Shown: one piece after another, positions 18,407-26,790 of the stretch
Layout of the letters: every line of letters starts with the position of its first letter
How positions within the stretch are numbered: the stretch's first letter is position 1
Assembly: GCF_000192865.1 (NCBI RefSeq)
Contig: NC_015276.1
Coordinates: 1 to 64,000, forward strand
DNA: 64,000 nucleotides
DNA from: Marinomonas mediterranea MMB-1
GTDB lineage: Bacteria; Pseudomonadota; Gammaproteobacteria; Pseudomonadales; Marinomonadaceae
Direction: 5' to 3'
Notes under the pieces: generated by a model
What the model was told of the DNA's origin: nothing
Database searches by the model: none
The model's input: only the letters and a program-made list of their open reading frames with translations
Made by a program: the position numbers and the translations under genes

Positions 18407-18710
18407 AGCGGTATTCCAAATAGTTCTGTACTGACTTTGTTTTGGGTCGCCCCAAAAAGCCTTATTCGATTCTCTTTATTGTAACTCAAACAAGGCGACA
18501 ACGCCGAGTGCCTATGGCCGAATTTTGTGCAATATGATTGAATAGCGCCAATAGAAAGTCTTAATCACCTCATGATTAAGTGAAAGCCTGTGCTCAGAAA
18601 TGTGTTTTGAGGGAGCATTCATGTTACGCCGCTCGGTAATAGCGCTCGTGATGCAAGTAAGTGTGACGTAATAACGACGACAATCAATATGATCAATACA
18701 AGGACCGTAT
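18407..18710. other. Divergent intergenic region def / dprA
   Basis: This 304-base gap must hold the promoters of def and dprA. Pseudomonas has a LysM-domain gene at this place, but no open frame or remnant of it is seen here. No operator is apparent. Confidence 0.5.
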
Positions 18711-20039
18711 ATGGATCAAACCTACCTAGACCTTTCGCTAGAGCAATGGTTTTGCCTCAGCTTTATCGACGGCGTTGGCCCTACGAGATTAGCGCGCCTT
18801 TATACGTATCTAAAGACATTAGAAACTGACCAAGTTGCAACGCCTTTAAAAGTGGCAACGCCTTTACAAGCCGCAACGACGTTAAAAGACCGTTTAGATA
18901 TTGAAACCTTGCAGAAACTCAAATGGCCTAAGCCGACCGCCATTCACGCTATGGCCTTTTTACACTCGAATGTTCTGCCTGAAGACGCAGAGAAAAAGCG
19001 AGAAGTAACCAAGCATTGGCTGCAAGCTCACGAGCAGCATCACATCGTATTTCGCGATGATGACCGCTTCCCTCGTTTACTTCGAGAAATACCGGTGGTC
19101 CCCACGTTTCTTTACGTGCAAGGTCATCCAGCTGTGTTGCAGCATCAAACTTGTTTAGGTGTTGTTGGCGCTCGACGTGCTTCAAGTTTTAGTTGTAAAA
19201 CCACGCAAGATTGGAGCGCTACGCTCGCCTCGAAAGACATCTGTATTGTCAGTGGTGGTGCCATGGGCGTCGATACTTATGCTCATCAAGGCGCATTGGA
19301 TGTTCAAGGAAAGACCGTGGTTGTGATGGGCACGGGATTGCTTAATCTCTACCCGAAACAAAATATCGGATTGTTTACGAAGATTGTTGAACAAGGTGGT
19401 GTACTAGTAAGTGAATACCCGCTAACAACAGAAGTAAGAGCGCACTTGTTCCCTCCTAGAAACCGAATTATCAGCGGTATCAGTTCTGGTGTACTCGTTG
19501 TCGAAGCGTCTGAGCGCAGTGGCTCATTAATCAGCGCTAAGTATGCGCTCGAGCAGAATCGAACTGTCTACGCTGTGCCTGGCCATATTGGCGATACACT
19601 CGCATCAGGCCCTAATGCATTGATTCGCCAAGGAGCGACCCTTGTACGTTCCGCGAATGACCTGTTAGAAGACTTAGAGTCGCCGTTTATGTCTTACGCG
19701 ATTTCATCTAGATCATTTAGAGACAGTGGGTATACGTCGTCTCTTGAGCCCGTGTCCTCAACTGAGCTCGCTTTCTCAACGTCGCCTCTCTTGACGAATT
19801 CAGGAGGGGAAAGCGTAAAGGAAACATTCGATGTGCCCGTTCAGAATCGCTTACCGGACTATTTATCTGAGGACGCCAAAACAGTGTTCTCGCATTTAGA
19901 CCGAGAAAGGGTTGGGTTGGACTTTGACGAATTGATTCGTCTGACAAATTGGCCTGCACCCAATCTGATGCAGACTCTCATGGAGTTGGAGTTAAACAGT
20001 TTAATTTCAAATCAACAAGGTATGTATTTAAAATGCTAA
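18711..20039 (+). CDS. dprA: DNA processing protein DprA (Smf)
   Basis: DprA binds incoming single-stranded DNA and loads RecA during natural transformation. The 442-residue protein has an N-terminal helical domain (LSLEQWFCLSFIDGVGPTRL), the Rossmann core with VGARRASSF, IVSGGAMGVDTYAHQGAL, FPPRNRIISGIS and SLISAKYALEQ, and a C-terminal winged helix (LDFDELIRLTNW). An 18-bp in-frame repeat (18834-18887) gives VATPLK-VATPLQ-AATTLK near residues 42-59, in the variable N-terminal part. The segment before the winged helix is serine-rich and probably a flexible linker. Confidence 0.96.
   Translation: MDQTYLDLSLEQWFCLSFIDGVGPTRLARLYTYLKTLETDQVATPLKVATPLQAATTLKDRLDIETLQKLKWPKPTAIHAMAFLHSNVLPEDAEKKREVTKHWLQAHEQHHIVFRDDDRFPRLLREIPVVPTFLYVQGHPAVLQHQTCLGVVGARRASSFSCKTTQDWSATLASKDICIVSGGAMGVDTYAHQGALDVQGKTVVVMGTGLLNLYPKQNIGLFTKIVEQGGVLVSEYPLTTEVRAHLFPPRNRIISGISSGVLVVEASERSGSLISAKYALEQNRTVYAVPGHIGDTLASGPNALIRQGATLVRSANDLLEDLESPFMSYAISSRSFRDSGYTSSLEPVSSTELAFSTSPLLTNSGGESVKETFDVPVQNRLPDYLSEDAKTVFSHLDRERVGLDFDELIRLTNWPAPNLMQTLMELELNSLISNQQGMYLKC
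18834..18887 (+). repeat. Three 18-bp tandem repeats in dprA
   Basis: Three successive 18-base units code for VATPLK, VATPLQ and AATTLK. The first two differ at only three bases. Being a multiple of three, they keep the frame. Confidence 0.8.
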
Positions 20040-20070
20040 GAACCGAGTTAAGCGGTTAACTCGGTTCTTA
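20037..20070. terminator. Inverted repeat between convergent dprA and hslR
   Basis: A perfect 15-bp stem with a GCGG loop (20037-20051 and 20056-20070). It includes the dprA stop codon. Shape and place fit a bidirectional terminator, though T tracts are weak. Confidence 0.6.
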
Positions 20071-20078
20071 TGCTGAGT

Positions 20079-20498
20079 TTAGTCAAATGAGTTAAAGACA
20101 TCTTTTTTGAGTTGTCGTATATCTCGGCGTTCTTTTTTGTTGGGTCTGTGGTCGGCCATAATCCGTCCACCATAGGATTTATTTTCCAGCGCACGACGTT
20201 CGCGCTTTTCAATGGACTCTGCGGTCTCTTCATACAATAAGCGCGCTTCTGGCGCGCCTCGGCGTTGTTCGCTCAAAGCGAGTACCTTGATGGTTCTTTC
20301 ATCCCAACCAAGGCGTAAGCGGATCTCTGATCCGACTTCGACGTTCTTGGCGGCTTTGCCCTTAGATCCGTTATAAATTACCTTTCCTCCGTCGATTGCT
20401 TCCTTACAAAGTGTGCGGGTTTTATAAAAACGTGCGGCCCAAAGCCATTTATCTAATCTTACCGCTTGTGGTGAGGCTTGCTTTTCTGCTTTACTCAT
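20079..20498 (-). CDS. hslR: Heat shock protein 15 (HslR), ribosome-associated S4 protein
   Basis: A small basic RNA-binding protein that helps recycle stalled 50S subunits still carrying peptidyl-tRNA. The 139 residues begin with the S4 domain RLDKWLWAARFYKTRTLCKEAIDGGKV-like core and end with a basic tail (HRPNKKERRDIRQLKK), as in E. coli Hsp15. It is divergent from cysQ with 42 bases between the starts. Confidence 0.94.
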   Translation of the reverse strand: MSKAEKQASPQAVRLDKWLWAARFYKTRTLCKEAIDGGKVIYNGSKGKAAKNVEVGSEIRLRLGWDERTIKVLALSEQRRGAPEARLLYEETAESIEKRERRALENKSYGGRIMADHRPNKKERRDIRQLKKDVFNSFD

Positions 20499-20540
20499 AT
20501 GTTATCGCGTTAACCCTAAATTGTTTGTACTGAGGCTGTT

Positions 20541-21404
20541 ATGCAGGATGTTGGTCGCCACCCAATTTTTAAAGCTCTACAAGAAATAATACACAATGCT
20601 GCTGATGCTATCATGGAAATTTATCAGCAAGAGGATTTGGGTATTCAACAAAAGTCTGATGACAGTCCTGTAACGGAAGCAGATTTAGCTGCACATAAAG
20701 TGATTTCTGAAGGCTTAAAAAAATTAACACCGGATATTCCAATTCTATCAGAAGAAGATGTTAAACCGTTTGAAGAAAGATCCAAATGGCGTCGACTTTG
20801 GGTTGTAGATCCGTTAGATGGAACGAAAGAGTTTATTAAGCGCAATGGAGAGTTCAGTATCAATATCGCGTTGGTGATTGATGGTGAATCCGTGTTGGGC
20901 ATTGTCTATTTGCCAACAACGTCTGAAGGGTATTTTGGTGCGACGGAATCACTAAGAAAACACGATCTCTGGAACGACCTTCCAACGGGCGCGATGAAGT
21001 GGCGCGGCGACGATGTGGAAGTGATAAAAGTCAGAGAACCAAACAGCCCTTTTGTCGCTATGACGAGCCGAAGTCACGGCCCCGCGTTACCGGAAGACTT
21101 TAAACAACTGTTGATTGAAGAATACGAGCATGTCAGAGAGCTGCCAAAAGGAAGCTCTATTAAAGGATGTCGTATTGCTGAAGGTATTGCTGATTTGCAC
21201 CTTCGTCGCGGCCCTACATGTGAATGGGATACTGCCGCTCAACAAGCTGTTGTTGAAGGTGCGGGCGGTGTATTGATTACACCAAAGGGCGATCCGTTCC
21301 GTTATAATCAGCGCGACACGTTATTAAATGGCCATTTCATCATAGCGAATCCACAGATCGCTGCTCGAGTGGTGAATTGGTATAAGCAGCAAGAAAACGG
21401 ATAA
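20541..21404 (+). CDS. cysQ: 3'(2'),5'-bisphosphate nucleotidase CysQ
   Basis: CysQ removes the 3'-phosphate of PAP/PAPS from sulfate assimilation and coenzyme A transfer. It is a Mg2+-dependent, lithium-sensitive inositol-monophosphatase-fold enzyme. The metal ligands appear in EEDVKPFEER and WVVDPLDGTKEFI, and the C-terminal signature is CEWDTAAQQAVVEGAGG. The 287 residues exceed E. coli CysQ (246) slightly. Confidence 0.94.
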   Translation: MQDVGRHPIFKALQEIIHNAADAIMEIYQQEDLGIQQKSDDSPVTEADLAAHKVISEGLKKLTPDIPILSEEDVKPFEERSKWRRLWVVDPLDGTKEFIKRNGEFSINIALVIDGESVLGIVYLPTTSEGYFGATESLRKHDLWNDLPTGAMKWRGDDVEVIKVREPNSPFVAMTSRSHGPALPEDFKQLLIEEYEHVRELPKGSSIKGCRIAEGIADLHLRRGPTCEWDTAAQQAVVEGAGGVLITPKGDPFRYNQRDTLLNGHFIIANPQIAARVVNWYKQQENG

Positions 21405-21843
21405 TCTGAGGTTTAGGCAAGGCTTATTTAGGTAAGATAGGAGAGGCTTATTAAACCTACCCTATCTGCCGCCCTTTATTTATTGGTCATTAATCGGGTT
21501 ACTCGCTTATTAACGTATTAATAGGTGGACTCGCTGGTCTCGGGGCCAATCGCGACGTAACCAACTTGATAGATAACCGTATTCTCGCATTCCTTTATTT
21601 CATCCGGCTGCTCAAGATAAAAGCGCCATCTCTGTAATTCCCAACCCTGAGTGTCTAGGGAAGGTATGAACAAGTCCACTGGCTTCAGTGTGTGGATAAC
21701 TCTTCTTTATTCGAGGCAAGTTTCGCTGTCCAATATTGAGCATATTGGCAAGAAAGTTAACAAAGAATTAAAGAAAGCTTAGCCCACGCCCTTTGGGTCT
21801 TTCAGAGAAACAGCCTATCTTCGTTAAGAGTGATTGAAAGGTA
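21405..21843. other. Intergenic region rich in dispersed repeats
   Basis: No gene is visible in these 439 bases. They hold a short dyad (AGATAGG...CCTATCT near 21440-21475), repeat copy B (21655-21685), a single match to the DnaA-box consensus (21691-21699, likely chance) and the left arm of an inverted repeat (21803-21819) that ends inside the next gene. Confidence 0.55.
21655..21685 (+). repeat. Dispersed repeat, copy B (partial)
   Basis: It begins CTAGGGAAGGT, as do copies A and C read on their minus strands, and continues with the TGAACAAGTCCACTGGCTT segment shared with copy D at 9266-9292. Confidence 0.6.
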
Positions 21844-21886
21844 TTAACATTCCTGCTCACTCTCGCCTTGATAGGCTGTTTCTCTG
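21803..21886. repeat. 17-bp inverted repeat pair flanking the end of the DUF4865 gene
   Basis: CAGAGAAACAGCCTATC at 21803-21819 is perfectly complementary to 21870-21886. An inner GAGTGA/TCACTC pair extends the fold. The right arm is part of repeat copy A. The structure could act as terminator for the minus-strand operon or be one end of a small mobile repeat. Confidence 0.7.
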
Positions 21887-22368
21887 ATAAGACTGAAGCT
21901 CATAAGACTCATTCGAACCTTCCCTAGGCTTGCGACATAAGCAACGCAGTTTGTATCTTGTTTTTGCAAACTTCCCTGTGTGTCTTCCTGCTCGAAAAGA
22001 TCGCTTAACGTGTTATCGGGGTATACAGGAATACTGTCTCGTACAGCGAAAGTTGCCTGCTTGATTTGGTCTGATGTATAGACCGTAAGTGGTAACGTTT
22101 GAATGACTTGCGGTCGTCCAAAACTGTCTTCTAAACCTCGAAAGCCATCTGATTTTAGAAAGTTCACCAAGCCAGTCTCGCTTTTCCAAAGGTAGAACGG
22201 CGCATATCGATTTATTTTACTGCCCGCTTGTTGTGTAGAAAGCAGATAGGCTTTAAAGCCTAAGCCCGGAAAGCTGTCCAGCTTATGTCCAAGGTTACGA
22301 ACTCGTGTTTCAATATCAGATATTGGAAACGTGGCGGGTAACGTAAACGAGTATTGTGCGGCAATCAT
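21844..22368 (-). CDS. DUF4865 family protein
   Basis: A 174-residue protein of unknown function. The N-terminus MIAAQYSFTLPATFPISDI and LDSFPGLGFKAYLLS, YAPFYLWKSE are the hallmarks of the DUF4865 family as recalled. The ATG at 22368 overlaps the tautomerase stop region and has AGGAAG upstream, so the longer upstream frame is rejected. The last 24 or so residues (from LGKVRMSLMSF) are encoded by a dispersed repeat, so the native C-terminus may have been replaced. It is the third gene of a LysR-linked operon common in proteobacteria. Confidence 0.82.
   Translation of the reverse strand: MIAAQYSFTLPATFPISDIETRVRNLGHKLDSFPGLGFKAYLLSTQQAGSKINRYAPFYLWKSETGLVNFLKSDGFRGLEDSFGRPQVIQTLPLTVYTSDQIKQATFAVRDSIPVYPDNTLSDLFEQEDTQGSLQKQDTNCVAYVASLGKVRMSLMSFSLIRETAYQGESEQEC
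21854..21927 (-). repeat. Dispersed repeat, copy A (74 bp)
   Basis: It matches 34188-34261 over 74 bases with five substitutions and no gap. Most of it is coding for the C-terminus of the DUF4865 protein. On the minus strand it begins CTAGGGAAGGT. Confidence 0.85.
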
Positions 22369-22369
22369 A

Positions 22370-22771
22370 TTAAGCTTCCTTTGGGAGTGTGGCGATGTCG
22401 CCGTGACTAAATGACCAGTCTTCGATGTGGTTGTGTGATAACACAAACATGATATCGGCTGGGTCTATATTGAGTGCGACGCTAATTTTCGTGGCAGCAA
22501 CTTTGTAAAAGCGCGCTTTCATTTCCTTTAATCGAGGTTTTCCTCCTGTAATCTCAATTAAGATCCAATCATTACTGCGTTGCTTTCCTTTTGGCATTGC
22601 GTAAGATGTATTGATCGTTCTTTGCGTGCGATCCAGTTTATGAATGATGTGAAATTGATCGTCTCTCGGGACATTGAAGTCCGACACTAAGCACTCCTGT
22701 AATGTATTCGAAAGGGATGCAGTTTCAGCATCAGATCTCGTTTGGTCTACATAAATACGTACAAGTGGCAT
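22370..22771 (-). CDS. Tautomerase family protein
   Basis: A 133-residue member of the tautomerase superfamily. After removal of Met1 it exposes Pro1 (MPLVRIYVDQTRS), the general base of 4-oxalocrotonate-type tautomerases. At about twice the length of the 62-residue 4-OT it resembles the fused or cis-CaaD/MSAD-like long forms. It sits between a carboxymuconolactone decarboxylase-like gene and DUF4865, which suggests an aromatic or ketone side pathway, but the substrate is unknown. Confidence 0.85.
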   Translation of the reverse strand: MPLVRIYVDQTRSDAETASLSNTLQECLVSDFNVPRDDQFHIIHKLDRTQRTINTSYAMPKGKQRSNDWILIEITGGKPRLKEMKARFYKVAATKISVALNIDPADIMFVLSHNHIEDWSFSHGDIATLPKEA

Positions 22772-22901
22772 ACGGTATTGCTCCTAATATTGCTTTCAAA
22801 CTGTATCTGAGACCTTTTCGCGGCTTCGCTCGTGATTTTGTACAAAGGTCTCTGCTTGTTCTTATCGCTTGTGCTTTTAACCTTCTTTTTAGCGTGGCAT
22901 G

Positions 22902-23237
22902 TCATTTTTGTTCCTGCGCTATCTTCACATCCTTTAGCCTCTCAAATGCCGATGCGGCACATGGCCAGCCTGAATAGAATGCTAAATGTGTGATGACCGC
23001 GCTGAGCTCTTCTATAGACACACCGTTCTCGATTGCTCTATGAAGGTGAAATGGCAATTGCTCCCCTCGGTTCATGGCGACCAAAGCCGACACTGTGATT
23101 AAGCTTCTTTGCCTGCTGGAAAGTGTTTGCCCTTTCCACACTTGGTTAAACAAGATGTCATCCGTTAGGTTGGCAAACTCTGACGCGATATCGCCAAAGG
23201 CTGTTTGAGCGGGTGAATGTGTGTCTCTAGTTGTCAT
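22902..23237 (-). CDS. Carboxymuconolactone decarboxylase family protein
   Basis: A 111-residue CMD/AhpD-like protein. Segments LSSRQRSLITVSALVAMNRGEQLPFHL and EELSAVITHLAFYSGWPCAAS give the family fold. Only one cysteine is seen (GWPCAAS), so the CxxC of AhpD peroxidases is missing and a decarboxylase-like role is likelier. The frame is open further upstream, but ATG 23237 has GGAG at the right distance and is preferred. First gene of the minus-strand operon. Confidence 0.85.
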   Translation of the reverse strand: MTTRDTHSPAQTAFGDIASEFANLTDDILFNQVWKGQTLSSRQRSLITVSALVAMNRGEQLPFHLHRAIENGVSIEELSAVITHLAFYSGWPCAASAFERLKDVKIAQEQK

Positions 23238-23306
23238 TGCTTTGTCTCCGTGTTGATTCCAGAAGTCGTTACAAGAACGATGGCTTACTGGAATAAGTCG
23301 ATACAA

Positions 23307-23387
23307 ATAGACTAAGATGGTTTTATGGTTTAAAAAATCGAAATATTTGGAATCATTAATCCTAAAAAACAGGATGGTTATTGAATT
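23307..23387. promoter_or_regulatory. Divergent promoter with LysR-type dyad
   Basis: The gap between the CMD and LysR genes contains the dyad ATCCT-N7-AGGAT (23359-23375), close to the regulator start. It is a plausible LysR binding site, but short dyads are common. Confidence 0.4.
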
Positions 23388-24284
23388 GTGAGAAGGCCGA
23401 CACTTGATTTAGAAGCGTTGCGAACACTGGTAACAGGCGTTCAACTCGACAGTTTTGCTAAAGCGGCGATACAGTTAAATCGTTCTACTTCAGCGGTCAG
23501 TGCGCAGCTTAAAAAGCTTGAGGCGCAAACGGGGCACCCGCTCTTGGTTAAGTCGGGAAGAGGACTTATACTGACGCCATTCGGTGAGCGATTACTTACT
23601 TACGCTCAAAAAATGTTGATGATAAACGATGAAGCATTTGTAAGTTTTGCTGAGTATGAAATGACAGGCAAAGTCTCAATTGGACTGCAAGAGGACTTTG
23701 GAGAGAGGTTACTGAGCGGCGCGCTGGCAACCTTCAGTCGGGCATTCCCAAATATCGAAATTGAAATACAGGTGGCGCGAAACAAAGATTTATTGGACGG
23801 GGTTCGCACGGGTAAGTTAGATCTTGCTTGGGTATGGACGGATGGAAGCGTGGCATCAAAGTGGCATGAAGTCATTGCTCAATTTCCAATGCGTTGGATT
23901 GTATCCAAGCAGACTCAATTTCCGTTGCCGCCTCCTCAGACAAGCGCCCTTCCCCTCATCATGTTTGAACGCACCTGTTTGTTTCGCGAAGCGGCCATCT
24001 GCCAATTGGATCAAAATCAAATTCATTGGCGACAGGTTATGTCGAGTCACAGTCTTGCGGGGATTTGGTCCGCTGTTAGCGCTGGGTTGGGAATGACGGT
24101 ACGTACCGAAGTGGGCATGCCCGATGACCTTATCTCTATCGATCATGAACTGCCCAGTTTGCCTGATTTGACGCTGTGTGCGCTGTCCTCTCAGGTGACA
24201 CCATCAGAAGCAGCCTTGGCTTTGAACAAGGTGTTAAAAGAGTCTCTTTTTGAACTGTACCCAAACAGCAGTAAGATACGGTAA
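23388..24284 (+). CDS. LysR-family regulator of the CMD/tautomerase operon
   Basis: A 298-residue LysR regulator starting with GTG. The N-terminal helix-turn-helix is LDLEALRTLVTGVQLDSFAKAA followed by LNRSTSAVSAQLKKLEAQTG. The effector domain follows (VSIGLQEDFGERLLSGALATF). Divergent placement points to control of the adjacent CMD-tautomerase-DUF4865 operon. The ligand is unknown. Confidence 0.92.
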   Translation: MRRPTLDLEALRTLVTGVQLDSFAKAAIQLNRSTSAVSAQLKKLEAQTGHPLLVKSGRGLILTPFGERLLTYAQKMLMINDEAFVSFAEYEMTGKVSIGLQEDFGERLLSGALATFSRAFPNIEIEIQVARNKDLLDGVRTGKLDLAWVWTDGSVASKWHEVIAQFPMRWIVSKQTQFPLPPPQTSALPLIMFERTCLFREAAICQLDQNQIHWRQVMSSHSLAGIWSAVSAGLGMTVRTEVGMPDDLISIDHELPSLPDLTLCALSSQVTPSEAALALNKVLKESLFELYPNSSKIR

Positions 24285-24328
24285 CAGGCTGCTAACTCTC
24301 TACCTCATACTCTCTCTAACTCACTTTA

Positions 24329-24928
24329 TTAACCCTCTCCATGAGTGGGTGCATGTTCGAGTTTTTGGAATACACGTTGCTGCGCTCTTTCTAAAAACGC
24401 TTTTTGTTTTTCTATGCTCACAATAGAGCGTGCGACTGTAACGGTTCCGACTAGACTGACAATGGTGTCCTCAGCGAGCACTTTTGCGTTTCTTACGCCT
24501 TTACGCTCCATTATCGCGGTCAGGTTATCCACCAAATCGAAATAGCAGGTTTCGTATGCCTTGCGTACCTTTTCTTCTTTATGAGAGGCGTCTGTCACTA
24601 AAAACGTCATGGGACTTAAACTCTCTTCTAAGCTGACGTGGGCTTTGCCTAAATACCTTGCGACCAGCGCTTTAAGATTAATGTCTAATGCATTTTTCTT
24701 GGCTTTCGCACGAGCCCAATAAGAGTTCGACGCGGCGAATTTAAGCGCTTCTTCATAAAGCGCACTTTTCCCCGAAAAATGGGCGTAAAACGCGCCGTGG
24801 GTCATTTTTGCCTGCTTCATTATTTGACCTAGGGTGACAGCGTCAAAACCGTAACGGCAAAACAGCTTAGCCGCAGCTTGTAATATGCGCAGACGAGATT
24901 GCTCTTTGTGTTCGGATGAATAAGACAT
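24329..24928 (-). CDS. TetR-family transcriptional regulator
   Basis: A 199-residue repressor. The DNA-binding domain reads RILQAAAKLFCRYGFDAVTLGQIMKQAKMTHGAFYAHF in the N-terminal 60 residues, typical of the TetR/AcrR group with a THGAFYAHF recognition helix. It is divergent from a fabF-like gene with 80 bases between the starts, so it probably controls that gene. The ligand pocket is not recognisable. Confidence 0.92.
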   Translation of the reverse strand: MSYSSEHKEQSRLRILQAAAKLFCRYGFDAVTLGQIMKQAKMTHGAFYAHFSGKSALYEEALKFAASNSYWARAKAKKNALDINLKALVARYLGKAHVSLEESLSPMTFLVTDASHKEEKVRKAYETCYFDLVDNLTAIMERKGVRNAKVLAEDTIVSLVGTVTVARSIVSIEKQKAFLERAQQRVFQKLEHAPTHGEG

Positions 24929-25008
24929 GATACGTACCTAAATATTATCTTGATCATATATTGCCCATATCTAGGATAAGGACATCAGAACTATAGAGGA
25001 GAGTTCCA

Positions 25009-26340
25009 ATGACTGGCAAGCAACAATCAGACAATCTTAACTCATTCGACAATGAGCATTCGGAAGCTCGGCCCGATCACGAACGTATTGTTATTACAGG
25101 GATGGGGTTAGTGAGCCCGCTGGGGTTAGGTGTTGGCTCGGTTTGGTCTCGTTTAATAAATGGCGAATCGGGTATTCGACCATTGCCGGATGAACTGTGC
25201 GAAAACCTACCCACTAAGATCGCCGGACAAGTACCCAGTATTGATGTGCTCGACAACGGCATGGATGAGTCACACTATCTGTCACCTAAAGAGCGAAAAC
25301 GGGTTGATCTGTTTACTCTTTATGCCTTGGCTGCCGCTAAAGAAGCGCTAGATCAAGCCAACTGGCGCCCTGAAAGCGATGAAGAGAAAGAATCGACTGC
25401 GACGATTATTGCCACGGGTATTGGTGGTTTCCCGACCATCACCAAAGCACATTCTACCTTGCTGAATTCGGGACCAAAGCGCGTTTCTACCTTTACGGTA
25501 CCGGCGTTTCTTGCCAACCTCGCAGCGGGCAACGTGTCGCTAAAATATGGGTTTAAAGGCCCATTAGGTACACCCGTTACCGCGTGCGCCGCTGGTATAC
25601 AAGCAATCGGTGACGCGATGCGTTTGATTCGAAGCGGTGAAGCAAATATTGCGCTTGCTGGTGGCGCTGAAGCTTGTATTGATCCGCTCTCCTTAGCGGG
25701 ATTTGGTGCACTAAAAGCACTATCGACTCGAAACGAGACGCCTGAACAAGCTTCTAGACCGTTTGATAAAGACCGAGACGGCTTTGTTATGGGCGAAGGT
25801 GCGGGCTTGCTCGTGATTGAATCCTTAAGTCATGCTTTAGCGCGCGGCGCGACGCCTTTGGCTGAAATTGCAGGTTATGGCACCAGTGCCGATGCATATC
25901 ATTTAACCGCTGGTCCAGAAAGCGGAGAAGGTGCTGCGCGCGCCATGAAGGCGGCCGTAAAAATGGCTGGGATCGACGTAGCGGATATTGGTTATGTGAA
26001 TGCTCATGCCACGTCTACCCCCGTTGGTGATAAAGGTGAAATCAATGCTTTGAGAGCCTTGTTTGGCGAGCATGTCCACGAGGTCTCTATCTCTTCAACG
26101 AAATCGTCAATCGGACATTTACTCGGCGCAGCGGGTGGTGTTGAAGCCATTTTCAGTGCACAAGCACTAAGGACTCAAACTATCCCACCGACGTTAAATC
26201 TAGAGGAACCCGAAGCCAGCATGGCGGATTTGGATCTAGTGCCGTTGGTGGCGAAGGAAAAGGCATTGAATTATGTCTTGTGCAATGGGTTTGGTTTTGG
26301 GGGAGTAAACGCCGCGATAATATTAAAGAGAATGTCATAG
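25009..26340 (+). CDS. 3-oxoacyl-ACP synthase II (FabF-like), accessory copy
   Basis: A condensing enzyme that elongates acyl-ACP with malonyl-ACP. The Cys-His-His triad is C193 in VTACAAGIQ, a histidine in NAHATSTPVGD near 334 and one in SSIGHLLGAAGG near 370. GEGAGLLVIE and GFGFGGVNAA complete the signature. At 443 residues it has an extra hydrophilic N-terminus of about 25 residues before RIVITGMGLVSPLG. It is not in a fab cluster but divergent from a TetR regulator, so it is probably an auxiliary synthase. AGAGGAGAG precedes the ATG. Confidence 0.92.
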   Translation: MTGKQQSDNLNSFDNEHSEARPDHERIVITGMGLVSPLGLGVGSVWSRLINGESGIRPLPDELCENLPTKIAGQVPSIDVLDNGMDESHYLSPKERKRVDLFTLYALAAAKEALDQANWRPESDEEKESTATIIATGIGGFPTITKAHSTLLNSGPKRVSTFTVPAFLANLAAGNVSLKYGFKGPLGTPVTACAAGIQAIGDAMRLIRSGEANIALAGGAEACIDPLSLAGFGALKALSTRNETPEQASRPFDKDRDGFVMGEGAGLLVIESLSHALARGATPLAEIAGYGTSADAYHLTAGPESGEGAARAMKAAVKMAGIDVADIGYVNAHATSTPVGDKGEINALRALFGEHVHEVSISSTKSSIGHLLGAAGGVEAIFSAQALRTQTIPPTLNLEEPEASMADLDLVPLVAKEKALNYVLCNGFGFGGVNAAIILKRMS

Positions 26341-26568
26341 AAAACGACCTTTTCCGAAATAGCTTTGTATGCCGTGTACTCGAACCCTCATTTACTAAAG
26401 TAAACTGCGGTACTGCGTGCACGGCATCCTTGTTCTGTCGACAAAATCCTTTTTTTTGTATTGCCCTTCTAATTTGTTTTATCTAAATCATACTTGTTTT
26501 TGGATTGGAGTCGACTCGACTTAATTGTTAGTCGGCGCGCTGTATATAGAAAAACTATTAGCTGGATT
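26341..26568. other. Noncoding stretch with a structured imperfect hairpin
   Basis: No gene. At 26369-26427 an ATGCCGTG/CACGGCAT stem encloses a TTTAC-TAAA-GTAAA hairpin (26391-26404). It may end fabF transcripts or be a repeat remnant. Confidence 0.5.
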
Positions 26569-26790
26569 TTAAGTGTTATTCGTGGAAACCTCCTTCTCTT
26601 TCTCCTTCCATTGATTCCAAGCTCTGTTAGCTTCAGAGATTCTGCTGTCCTTACTGTTATGTAATTCTCCTATTGTCTTCTGTATTTCCTGTGATGGAGG
26701 TTTCAACTGCGCAAGCTTCGATATTGTTATTGGCTCTAGCAATTTCTAACATCATCAAATGGCGTTTCTTTCCTAAAGAGATTATCTATA
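26569..26790 (-). pseudogene. Possible frameshifted C-terminus of the adjacent membrane protein
   Basis: Directly after the stop of the 26791-27207 gene, protein-like sequence goes on in two other frames of the same strand: NLFRKETPFDDVR and then, from about 26745, LLEPITISKLAQLKPPSQ and a lysine-rich tail to a stop at 26569. The last piece is open for 57 codons without a start codon. Together they read like one C-terminus broken by two frameshifts. This is an inference without homologue support. Confidence 0.35.

Noticed and set aside
18407..18710. LysM-domain gene expected between def and dprA
   Set aside because: No open frame or remnant is visible; the gene is absent or elsewhere.
21691..21699. 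Exact DnaA-box match (TGTGGATAA)
   Set aside because: A single 9-mer in 64 kb is expected by chance. There is no cluster of boxes or AT-rich unwinding element, so it is not a second origin.
26369..26427. Hairpin considered as an integron attC site
   Set aside because: Core-site sequences of the GTTRRRY type and an integrase are not seen.
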